Source: Monosporascus cannonballus (taxonomy: Eukaryota > Ascomycota > Sordariomycetes > Xylariales). From it: a stretch of DNA of 64,000 nt. The stretch covers positions 620,001 to 684,000 of the forward strand of contig QJNS01000006.1 in assembly GCA_004154925.1 (NCBI GenBank). The letters are read 5' to 3'. Both the position numbers and the translations under genes were made by a program. Shown here piece by piece: positions 11,600 through 20,660 of the stretch. The notes under the pieces are model-generated. The model made no database searches, was not told the DNA's origin, and saw nothing but the letters and a program-made list of their open reading frames with translations. Positions within the stretch are counted from its first letter, which is position 1. Every line of letters begins with the position of its first letter.

Positions 11600-12943
11600 T
11601 CAAGCCATCATAGGCTCAGGTTTCGGTTTATGTCCGCTCGACTGTGTATTCTGGTTCTCCATCTTCGCACGCCGCGGCTTCTTTTGGCGGGGTTTCTTCT
11701 GGAGAGGCATCTTTTCTCCCGATTTTTGGTCGGGCTGGGCCCCTATTTGCTGTTGTTGCTTCTGCTTCGCAGACTGCCCTTGGATTCTCTGGTCCTTCTG
11801 CGCCATCGCTCCGACGGCCTCACCCCCCGCATTCGGCGCGGCACGGGCAGGGGGAGGAGCCATAATGCCACAAGCGATAGGATCGCCCTTCCGCGACCTT
11901 TCGTCCTCGTAACGATGCCTCACCTCATAAGCCCACTTCCAAAACTTTTCACAAGGTAACACGGACGGTAAATCGCGAAGCTGGACAGCACCACTCTTCA
12001 AAACGAGGAGCTCGTCCGCGTCGAACGCTCCCGCCGTATCCGCCTCTCGCGTGAAAAACACGCTATTGGGGTCAGCGGCGCGGCACTCGTGGCCGCGCCC
12101 CATCCCCGGCCTCACGTTGCCCGAGTACCTTGTCGTGCAGCTGAAGGGCAGGCGGGCGATGGCCACGAGGGCCGGCTGCGGGTGCTTGCAGTACTGGTCT
12201 GTGCAGAAGAACATGGGCGTTCCGCTGGCCCGACACCCGCAGGAGTGGTACTGCGCTATGGCCGTGCACGCGGATCGCTCCTCCAGGGCCGGCGTTAGGG
12301 TCGGCGGGGGAACGGCGATAGGGATCATGTCGGGCTCGGAGCCTTGTAAGAGGTTCGGCAGCACCGGCATGGGGTCGGCGGCGGCGGTCGGTGTCTGCGT
12401 GGCGGCAACTCCGCCTTGGCGCTTGGTCGAGGACGCGGCCGGGCGGAAGACCGTAATAGGCTTCGGCGTCTGTGTTGCGGCGTTTACTGTTAACGGCTTG
12501 GTCGGAGAATAGGCCAGCAAGGAGTCAGTGATGGGGATTGTGTCGGGCTCGGAGCCGTGCAGAAGATCCTGCATCATCGTCTTTGGGCCAGCACTGACGG
12601 TGTCCGGGGTTTGTGTTGCGATCTCGGCAGTTACAGGCTTCAATGACATGACAGGAAGCTTGGAGGGGATCCGCTCAAACTCCGTACTCGCGGTCTGTGT
12701 GGTGGCTTCCCTTCGGAGTATGGGTCGCGTTATGGGAACCTTGGGGAAGGGTTGCTTCCGCTTGATAATGGCGACTGGTTTGAGATTTGATGGTGTTGGG
12801 GAAACCTGCATGCTGGGGTAGGCCTGCTGCTCACCAACAATGCTGTGTGTTGGTTTGGCGATGGGCTGGGGCTTGGTTCTGGCTTTGAGCATTTGGGCTT
12901 CCCGAGCCTTCTTGTATAGACTGTCCAAAGTTATCGGAGCCAT
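11600..12943 (-). CDS. Hypothetical disordered protein with ATQTP repeats and a Cys cluster
   Basis: 447-aa protein of unknown function, uninterrupted by introns; the first ATG of the frame is at 12943 (MAPITLDSLYKKAREAQ). The N-terminal half is low complexity and holds four ATQT(P/A) motifs. Two sit at the head of a duplicated unit of about 35 residues sharing LLHGSEPDTIPI and LLQGSEPDMIPI; the duplication is still visible in the DNA (repeated TCGGGCTCGGAGCC). The middle has a compact Cys/His cluster (CTAIAQYHSCGCRASG, then FFCTDQYCKH) that could bind zinc. The C-terminal tail is basic and Gln/Lys-rich (KQKQQQQ, KKPRQKKPRRAK), like a nuclear or nucleic-acid-binding tail. No known domain recognised and no signal peptide. 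The long open frame and intact repeats support a real gene; function is not inferable. Confidence 0.6.
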   Translation of the reverse strand: MAPITLDSLYKKAREAQMLKARTKPQPIAKPTHSIVGEQQAYPSMQVSPTPSNLKPVAIIKRKQPFPKVPITRPILRREATTQTASTEFERIPSKLPVMSLKPVTAEIATQTPDTVSAGPKTMMQDLLHGSEPDTIPITDSLLAYSPTKPLTVNAATQTPKPITVFRPAASSTKRQGGVAATQTPTAAADPMPVLPNLLQGSEPDMIPIAVPPPTLTPALEERSACTAIAQYHSCGCRASGTPMFFCTDQYCKHPQPALVAIARLPFSCTTRYSGNVRPGMGRGHECRAADPNSVFFTREADTAGAFDADELLVLKSGAVQLRDLPSVLPCEKFWKWAYEVRHRYEDERSRKGDPIACGIMAPPPARAAPNAGGEAVGAMAQKDQRIQGQSAKQKQQQQIGAQPDQKSGEKMPLQKKPRQKKPRRAKMENQNTQSSGHKPKPEPMMA

Positions 12944-14016
12944 ACTAGGCCTGATCAAACTATGTGAGGTATGATGTAGCTACTATAGAAACGCTTGTAG
13001 TTTCTTCAGCGCTTGCGGAAGCTGGATCTAACTGCCCGTAGTTGTGGCTTGGGTGTCTTTGAAAAGATTGGAATTGACACGGCATTTATGGGTGGATGCA
13101 AATTCTTGGTGAATGACATTGTTCCAGAATATAGCCGAGTCTATGAACCGATAAACAAAGCAGCTGGCTTTCAGTATTTTCTTTTCAGGCTGCTAAACAA
13201 ACCTGGGTTCTGTTCTTTCACGACTTCCGGGCTGCCTTATCATGGAGACTAGCCTTCTTTCACGTGGTTCACTGGCCTTCGTTTCTACCTCATAGTTAAA
13301 CCAGCTTGATATTAAAATTTCAAAGAACTTTGCATATAAAGAGTTTTACAGCCGATCAAGGCCCCCTTTCGTTTGACCAGAATAGGGACCAACTTCTTGT
13401 TACGTTGTGTCTGGAGCCAGTCGCCCAGTGCTCATAGTTGCCTCCTTGAACCTCATTCGACATTTGTAGTTCTCTCGGCTGGGCATATACGTCAGTCAAG
13501 GGCGGACCCACAGTTCTAATATCCGGCGATATTAATTATTCTTTAAGGATCCAGGGGTTACAATGAAGAAAACCGATCGCAATACCCGCCTGTGCAGAAA
13601 GAGCCCATCGGGTGGCAGCGATCATAGGGCCCACGGATTCTTACGAAGAGAGGTTCGAGCCGGCCAACTTCATTCCCTCAGCGCGTGGGTCTATTGAAGG
13701 CGTCGAGGTAGTGCGCGTCGTCCTGGTCCCTCTGTTGGAGATTCAGGTCACATGGGTCTCCAGGCCGACGGACGGGCATCCCTCCAACTCTTGCATCACT
13801 CTAGTCGTACGAACGCCTTCTTCAGACAGCCAGTCGCTGACCTAGAAGTCAGAGAAACATATACGAGATTTCCTTGTGACTTTAGCCATCCCAGTCCGGA
13901 CAAAGGGGTTTGCCAAGTGGCAGCGATTAACACACTCCCGGATCTGTTCAGGGGGCGACGCATAGTTCGGCATTAAACGACGTATGCTTTGCTATCGGAC
14001 AACCGACCGGCTCAGC
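12944..14016. other. Intergenic region, no gene recognised
   Basis: Upstream region of the disordered-protein gene and further gene-free sequence. ORFs are below 80 aa on both strands without motifs. The first 100-200 bases probably hold the promoter of the minus-strand gene. Confidence 0.4.
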
Positions 14017-14242
14017 TGTGAGACCCTGCATCACACACAGAAGCATATATAACTGAAGAAAAGGTATATTAAAGGTTGCATGACCTCTAGAAGGTCCTCT
14101 GTAGAAGGTGAAGGTGGTGAACCCTCCTTAAATACATATAACAACAATGGTAACCAAGAGATAAGGATACCGGAGTAGCCGAAGCAATTTCCACTAGCTT
14201 GTTAGCTAACTAAGCCATGGCGTAGCTAGGTTCAACATCAGC
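14017..14242 (+). repeat. LTR fragment, copy 1 of a dispersed family
   Basis: Begins TGTGAGACCCTGCATC and matches, with substitutions and small indels over about 225 bases, the solo LTR at 55788-56026 (shared AGAAGCATATA, AAGGTTGCAT, AGAAGGTCCT, GAACCCTCCTT, CTAAGCCA). The LTR 3' end is not recognisable here, so this copy is truncated or more diverged. Confidence 0.75.
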
Positions 14243-15241
14243 AATACAACGCCGTCTCCATATGAGCAGATCAACGAGGCACTCGAATTCAAAAAGTGTT
14301 GAAAGGACTCCATTCGAAGCTCACGGAAGACGACGGCCGGCTTGGAGCGATTCACGAACCTCCAAGAGAGACCTACCAAGTTCGCTGCAAACCTACGGAG
14401 AATCTAGAGGTTCGTTAAGGCGTAGGGCGAGGCGCAGCTGCTGGAGTGCTGCATGAAGCGTTCGTGACGCCCGAGTCCGCCCATCGAAGGCTGTAATGTC
14501 GGAGCTAGGCGCGTTCGGAGTATGCACCTAGCACCGGATGGTGCGGATCGAGTTATCAAAAGAGGTATGATTTTTCGACTCCGTACCTCTCGTAGGCGAT
14601 ATGCAGATGAGATGGCGAATCAGATGCAGGGTCCCTGGTTGCATAATTAACCATGCAGAGTTTGCTTCTAGGAGAGTATTGCCGTGTGTAACTGCTACAA
14701 TAGGCTGATGGCATCGCTGAATATTCTTGTGATTTGATAGAATTCTGAGGGCACCACACTAATGGAGCACTGGTTTGGGCTATAACAGGAGTATCAGGAA
14801 TGAGAATGATGCATGTGTCGCTGATATGTCGAGAAAATCCTGCTCATCTTCGATATAGTTTGCTTCGCAGAACAGATGAGGTTCTGCTCATAATATTTTC
14901 CGATTTTGCGTGGTGGACCAGGGACATCCGCTCCCCTCATGTATCACGGTATGTTTTACGTTGAATAAGCTGAAGATAAGAATCCTATAGTGCAAAGCGT
15001 GCCGTCACGTCGAGTGGGCAAACACTCTGCCCTGAATCACGGCCTGCCTCATAGATTACCCAAAATGAAGTGAATAATACTATATGTTTGGATAATGTTC
15101 CCATTCTTGAGTGTATATAACCTCAACCAGGGACAATCCCTCAGTAGCTTATTGTTTTTGATGATACCGCACTCAGAACTACGACCAAGTTGGTTAACGC
15201 CATTATATGTAATTTAATATAATACAAGAAGCGAAGAAGAC
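14243..15241. other. Intergenic, upstream of the amidoligase
   Basis: Just after the LTR fragment, a short stretch reads LKGLHSKLTEDDGRLGAI in one frame but is soon closed; it may be decayed coding sequence. The rest shows nothing. A TATA-like TATATAA at about 15113-15120 lies some 120 bases before the amidoligase ATG and is a plausible core promoter. Confidence 0.35.
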
Positions 15242-16336
15242 ATGGCTGAATCCGAGATTACCTTTGGCGTCGAGTTCGAGTTCATCGTCGACATCGACAA
15301 GCTTCTGTCCCTGAGAGCGGAAGAAGCCAACGCAGTCAACGTTTCATCGATACCTATACCTTCCACATCCCCGACAATCAGGACCGTTAAGGTAGCAAAT
15401 ATTGTCAAAAACCGTCTCGACGAGGCCGGTCTAAGTCCCGTCCAAGTTACGAAGGAGCTCTACGTAGCCCTGAGGGATAATGCCGAGCTCGAATGCACTA
15501 CCTGGGTCGTGAAAAGAGACATCACGGTCAGGAAGAGGATAGGGGACATGCAGTATGCAGGGATGGAGGTCGCATCGCCGGTCCTTCCCAATACAGCCAA
15601 GGGATACGAGGAGCTTGCTAAGGCGGTGAAAGCCATCCGACAGCTAGAGACCGTCCTCTTCAACGACAGCTGCGGCCTCCACGTGCATGTCGGGCGCGGG
15701 AACGCGGGAATCGAACTGCTGCCTCTGCAAAAATTCACAAGCCTCCTATTGCTAGGTGGCGAGCGGATCCTCGACAATGTCCACCCAGTCCACCGAAGAG
15801 GCCAATGGCCCTGCTTTAGAACCAGCACCGATACCAAGCTCGCCAGGCTCAAAATTGGCCGCGAGGAGGTCGAGTCGCGCCCGGAAGGGGCCGGCGCGCC
15901 CTGGCTTCGAGCCTGCGAACTCGGGAATGCCCCGTGCAGGATCAAGACCCAGGTGCAGTGCCTCTGGAAGGCTAAGAGCACCATAGAGCTCGGTCAGTGG
16001 CTGAAGGGCGTTGACATGCGCAGACTTGTGTACGACGTGAGACAGCAGGGGGGAGCTTCCGAGAACCGCAGACTTGAGTACAAACGCACGATCGAGTTTC
16101 GACAGGGAGAAGGGGACCTTTCCGACGGGGACTACCCGGCTGCCTGGGTCAAGGTTGCCACTGGAATGTTGGCCTGGGCCTTCAACGCCGACCTGGAAAC
16201 TTTCGGAAGAACGATTCAGGGGGTCAAGGGCACGATTGACCAGGAGGGACAGGTCAGCAAACTGCTTAGGAGCATTGGCATTCCGGAAGATGCTATTTCG
16301 GTCATGGAGGCCAGAGCTGAGAGGATGAAGTCTTAG
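15242..16336 (+). CDS. Amidoligase-family protein (Amidoligase_2)
   Basis: 364-aa single-exon protein of the amidoligase family, a carboxylate-amine ligase (glutamine-synthetase-like fold) predicted to use ATP to join a carboxylate to an amine. The ATG at 15242 is the first in frame and has a TATA-like box about 120 bases upstream. Family hallmarks are all present: GVEFEF at residues 9-14, GMEVASPVL at 107-115, the CGLHVHVG core at 144-151, and TIEFRQGEG at 283-291, followed by a helix (AWVKVATGMLAWA). The length is ordinary for fungal members. Known bacterial relatives sit in cell-wall or peptide-modifying operons; the fungal substrates are not established. Neighbours give no clue: an LTR fragment upstream and an unclear coding-like stretch downstream. 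No signal peptide, so probably cytosolic. Confidence 0.85.
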   Translation: MAESEITFGVEFEFIVDIDKLLSLRAEEANAVNVSSIPIPSTSPTIRTVKVANIVKNRLDEAGLSPVQVTKELYVALRDNAELECTTWVVKRDITVRKRIGDMQYAGMEVASPVLPNTAKGYEELAKAVKAIRQLETVLFNDSCGLHVHVGRGNAGIELLPLQKFTSLLLLGGERILDNVHPVHRRGQWPCFRTSTDTKLARLKIGREEVESRPEGAGAPWLRACELGNAPCRIKTQVQCLWKAKSTIELGQWLKGVDMRRLVYDVRQQGGASENRRLEYKRTIEFRQGEGDLSDGDYPAAWVKVATGMLAWAFNADLETFGRTIQGVKGTIDQEGQVSKLLRSIGIPEDAISVMEARAERMKS

Positions 16337-16980
16337 GTGCATTGACATTGATGGAGTCAACAACTTCGGAGTTCTGGCGATCGGGATTACCAGGGTGGGT
16401 TTGACAGATACAGGAGAGCAAACATGGTCATTCAAGACCCGGTCCTACTTATGTATCCTAGCACTTTTGGCTGATGTTCGCTTAACAGCGATTTTGCATA
16501 TGAAGTATTGATTAACATCGTTTTTGCGAGGCGGTGTCTAGTCAACTTTGATGTCTTTATCATAAGTGAGCCGTCACATTGTAAACGCGTTTCTAGCAGG
16601 TACTGACATTGTAGCCCTACAAATACACCTGAACGCTAGGCAGGCGTATTATGTTTAGTATCCAGGATATACTAAGGCGGAAACAGATAATGTGCTAGGG
16701 AGTAGCGTAACCTAAGGGGGAAAGGGGCAAGTATCTGTGAAGAGTGGGTTACTGGCCACTACAGTGGAACATATGGCAGAAATCGGATACTTTTTGATTC
16801 CTACCCTCTTTCAACTAACTACCTGGCTCTCGTGGTTTCATCCCAAGTATATGCCCATGGCTCCGGATATAGGATGCCTACCAAGGTTGTGCTGGGTAGC
16901 TTCTGTGGCATCTGGTAGGATGCTGACGGGAAAGCCCTTAGCAAATGGTATATTTGTAGCAGAATAGGGGTAGCTCTGTT
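16337..16980. other. Intergenic downstream of the amidoligase
   Basis: About 640 bases without a supportable gene or repeat. It probably holds the 3' untranslated region of the amidoligase gene in its first part. Confidence 0.35.
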
Positions 16981-17062
16981 TGGTATCAAAGCTCCTAACC
17001 ATGTAAGTGCGCTAGAATAACATTCCGGCGAGCCCACACTACGTAGAGAGCTTCCTAGTCAC
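16981..17062 (+). repeat. Retroelement leader fragment (PBS-like), copy A
   Basis: Starts TGGTATCAAAGCTCC, close to the TGGTATCAGAGC primer-binding site complementary to initiator tRNA-Met in Copia-type elements. It then shares ATTCCGGCG(A/C)GCCCAC and TAGAGAGCTTCCTAG with the stretch at 43333-43412. This suggests two diverged copies of the 5' leader of one retrotransposon family. No LTR end was identified just upstream. Confidence 0.45.
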
Positions 17063-17146
17063 AATGCTCTGCAAATAATAAACGCCCCAGGACGCGATGG
17101 CGAAGTCTTATTTCTGCTTGCTAGCTTTCTACGTAAGTCCCCTGCT

Positions 17147-18228
17147 ATGCCAGCCCGGCTTCCGCTGACAGCACCTTCGGCACAGCGGGGGCCCGCAACG
17201 TCCGCTTCCACACGTGCACCGTACGGATCGTCTGTCCAGGAGTACCAGTACTTCTACGGCCAATGGCCGACCGGGCTTGCGGGGCATCTTTGCTTATTAC
17301 AGCCGCGGCAAGTACGCCTGCGCTCGGCGAGGTCACCAACGAGATGGCCTAGGCGCCGTACCCGAGCCTCAAGCGGAACAACCGCCAGGTGGCGTCTACA
17401 CCGAGTCCGACGGCGTTGCTTTCGGGTGCAGCGTTAGCGGCCACTTCCTCAACGTACAGGCCCTGTGTGAGATGCCGGACGACACCCTCTGTGTCCCCGG
17501 CACGGGCCGCCCAACTACCAACCTCCGGGCGGGTCAGCATGGCGCACGCCGACCCAAGCTGGTCGCGGTGAACCTGGCTGCGACGGTGGAGGACTGGAGC
17601 CAGCCAGGTCAGCACCCGAGTACACTTCGAGTCTTCGAGGCGGTGCCCAGCTATCACGGCCTGCCATTCTACTCCCCCAGAGAGGTTATCCTCTGTAGTT
17701 CCGGCAAAAAGACTTTGATGGCGCTGAATTCGACCAATACGGCAGGTAAGAGCACCGCTTAATGATCGCTTATGTGCTAGTAGCGTAAACTGATGCGACT
17801 AGGTCTTGTATTACTGGGCTCTGACGACGAACTATCTCTACCCCATCGAGACGAAGTTCCTAGAGCCAGCGCGGTGGGAACGCCAATGGTTCGCGGGAGA
17901 CTCGCCGAGAAATGCGTACATGCCAACAGGCCGGAAAGCGATGCTATCTTCATAGACTAGTAGATTGCCGGCCCTCCCCAGAGCACCACAAGGTGAGCTA
18001 CTGCAACTCAGTTATAGTACCCGCGCGACGGAGCCGTACATGCGAGCTCCCGGCGCCATCTCGACCGGTAGCGCCAATGCGGGATTTGACGGCTACCCTT
18101 CACTTCGCAATCTATCAACTTCATACCAAGCCGTCTGGAACAATGGGGTGAAACAGCATGTATACCTTGGTTTGATCTTGCAATACAACCAACCAGACGG
18201 AGCAAGCAAAAACACGTTACACATGTAA
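17147..18228 (+). other. Unrecognised coding-like region
   Basis: GC-richer stretch with overlapping open frames on the plus strand. The best is 17214-17762 (VFEAVPSYHGLPFYSPREVI within it), followed by a plausible intron at 17746-17802 (GTAAGA...CTAG) and open continuations in two frames, one of them Trp/Tyr-rich (VLYYWALTTNYLYPIETKF). A third open piece at 17965-18228 reads YMRAPGAISTGSANAGFDGY. I recognise no family and cannot join the pieces into one convincing model, so this may be a decayed or mispredicted gene. No function is proposed. Confidence 0.25.
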
Positions 18229-18369
18229 GATCCTTCAGGGCCTTGAAATACGGTTTGTCCATTCCAGTTCTTTCCATTATTCTGTTTGTGATTTTATACA
18301 AGTGCTCGATTTCCGTCAATCGCAGCAATCAATTCCATGAACCAGCGCCGTCATATGAGTCATAAAACA

Positions 18370-18680
18370 TTAGTTCTTGCTTCCTCGCCCACCCTGACCC
18401 GCGTCGGGTCCTTGTGCTAGGCCTTGGCTCTGGCCGCCGCTCGCGTTCATGCCCTGGATACCAGCTCCGTGCTCCGGCTCCGGCATGGGGGCGGTCTTGT
18501 TTGCTCGTGCAACGTGGGAGTCCTAATCATATTCCGTTAGCGGCCGTCTAAGTAATCAGATAGTTCTGCTGAAGTGCTCACCTGAGGAACGTTGCCGGTG
18601 GCGCCATGGACGATGTTGTGGTCGGTCTCGTGACCTAGGTCCTGAGCGTTATGGGCGCGTCCGCTTCCGTCACGAGGCAT
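18370..18680 (-). CDS. Small disordered fungal protein (83 aa, two exons)
   Basis: Two-exon gene: exon 1 at 18582-18680 (33 codons), intron 18523-18581 (59 nt, GTGAGC...TTAG), exon 2 at 18370-18522 (50 codons plus TAA). The join is in phase 0. The product begins MPRDGSGRAHNAQDLGHET, contains HNIVHGATGNVPQ, and ends in a Gly/Gln-rich tail (GGQSQGLAQGPDAGQGGRG). It is hydrophilic and Cys-free, without a signal peptide. Proteins with an MPRDGSG start and an IVHGA motif recur as small conserved hypotheticals in filamentous fungi, sometimes described as stress-induced, but I cannot name a function. It is too short to stand out as an ORF, yet the clean splice supports a real gene. Confidence 0.7.
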
Positions 18681-20660
18681 GTTGGCTGTGTATGTGTAAC
18701 TGTTTAGAAGATGTGTGGTAGGTGTGTTGTAGTTTGGTAGGTGTCTGCGGTGATAAAGTCGCTGTTTCAGTAGTTCCGAGTTGGACGAATGCTCAACGGC
18801 TTCCAATTGTATCATGGTCATGGAAAGCTATTTGAACTCTCAGCAAGTCGAGAGACGTTGGCCCTGACGTCATCCGAATGATTCCTCTTACGTCATTAGT
18901 GGAGTCTAGAAAGGTCCGATTGTGGGGGGCGGCCCCTGCGTCCCGCTGTTCCTGGAAGATCGCGGCCGGGGGAGAGCAGCTGTGGGCCGTATGATGGAAC
19001 ATTTTCGGTTCACGCACACGGCCTGACGGAGTGCACGGAGTCGTCTGGTCGTCACCATCGACTGTTTATACTTGAGTAAGGACACGATATATTGGAGGCT
19101 TGTATTTGGGCCATGCTTGGACCGGTCCAGAAGGGGCTGTAATAGAGAACTACTTTTATGGCGCATTTGGTCCTTGAAAACCGATGCAGCTCACGACGAG
19201 TCCGGAGCGAGACGTCGTTGTATCAGGGAGTAGCACTTGGCAATTGTAGGGTGATGGATTCCCGCCGCCTTTCCCAAGCCGTCGACGTTAGGATCCGTGC
19301 TTCTTCACTACCTTGCGCACCTCGACTCAGAGGGATCTTGTGCCAATTCTTGGATTCTGATGTTGTTGTACAATGTCAATAGACGGACCGTAAGCAGAGG
19401 CCGTCAATTATGAGACGCTGTATCCCACTATAGCAAATTGGTTGCTTTAACATGGAATTCACGCGGAGACATGGATAGCCAAATATCGTTCAAGCCATGT
19501 AGGTTTAACCGTCCGGTGGTTCGGAAGAATACTTCGCAGTACGCTATTAATCCACATATGAAGGCTGCGCAAGCATATCTGCGGTCATGTGGGTGCCGGA
19601 ACGTTCCTGGATCCGAAGGCATGTATGGCGGGCCGCGGATGGGTATGAAGTCGGACGGCGCCATTTATACAGGCCCCGAAAGGAACCCCCGTAAAAATCT
19701 GCTTGGTGATATATCGTGTCCCAATTGGCCGAATAGCATACATGCAAGACCCTCCCAGAATAGAATGCAGCAGAATTTGGTCGGAAAGTCGTCCCCCACA
19801 ACAGGGGTCCACCAGAACAAGGGGCACGAGGCTGATGCGCATGCGGCTAACAAAGATGAAGGCCATCTATTCGCGGCCGTCTACCTCACCTAAAACTTTT
19901 AGGCGATTTGCAGGACATTATGTTGGCCGTGCTTTGTCGACTCATGGCAAACACATGAGAATGGGTATTGCATCTGCACGAGCGGGAACTTTCACCAAAG
20001 CCTCTTCTTCGGCTAAATCAAACGCTAATCATGAGTGGCGCAGTACATGAGCAGATTTGATGCTAACGGGCTTCCGAGGTTTGAAGAATTGAGGTATACA
20101 TGCGATGTCTTAGCCTTAGCAGTAGCACAGTGCATGCGCGGTTTGCCGGTTGGTACAAGAGAATCGCCTCCCCAAAAGGGGCCCAGATTGTACAGAACGG
20201 CCTGCCGCAATCGAATATTCGCCTCCACGTGTTAACGAAGTGAATAGCAAGATAATGCCACACAGCAGCTGTAATCGTTGAACACGATGTACAGAAACGG
20301 AAAGCCAGGAACTTGCGACACTCTGTATGGCATTGACTTAGACACCAGCGGAGAGACGTGTCCATAAAACCAGTGAATCACTGGTTCATCGCGCCGACAT
20401 AGCTTGAACCCATCGGGGAGAGACGCTGATTACTATATTCCTCTCTGTTGAGGTCTTTTGGAGCGGCACCTATATACGTTGTGATTCACGGCAAGAATGT
20501 CCGCAGAATCAAGGTTGCGTATCCAGTCATGCATATCCCGGCGCGGGTGGTTCAAGCGCCAGAATGCCTCCCCGGGTCTTCCCGGGATCGCTGTCTGTAG
20601 TGTCAGTCACCGAAGGCGGCCTATTTTCTCTTCCAACACATCAGCCTCAGCCCTCCACGA
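18681..20660. other. Long intergenic region, no gene recognised
   Basis: About 2 kb. Around 19438-19893 several frames on both strands are open at once (up to 151 codons), but none carries a motif or plausible splice context, so I do not call a gene. The rest is unremarkable. Confidence 0.4.

Noticed and set aside
19438..19893. 151-codon plus-strand ORF with overlapping open minus frames
   Set aside because: No start context, motif or splice signal; openness in many frames at once suggests composition, not coding.
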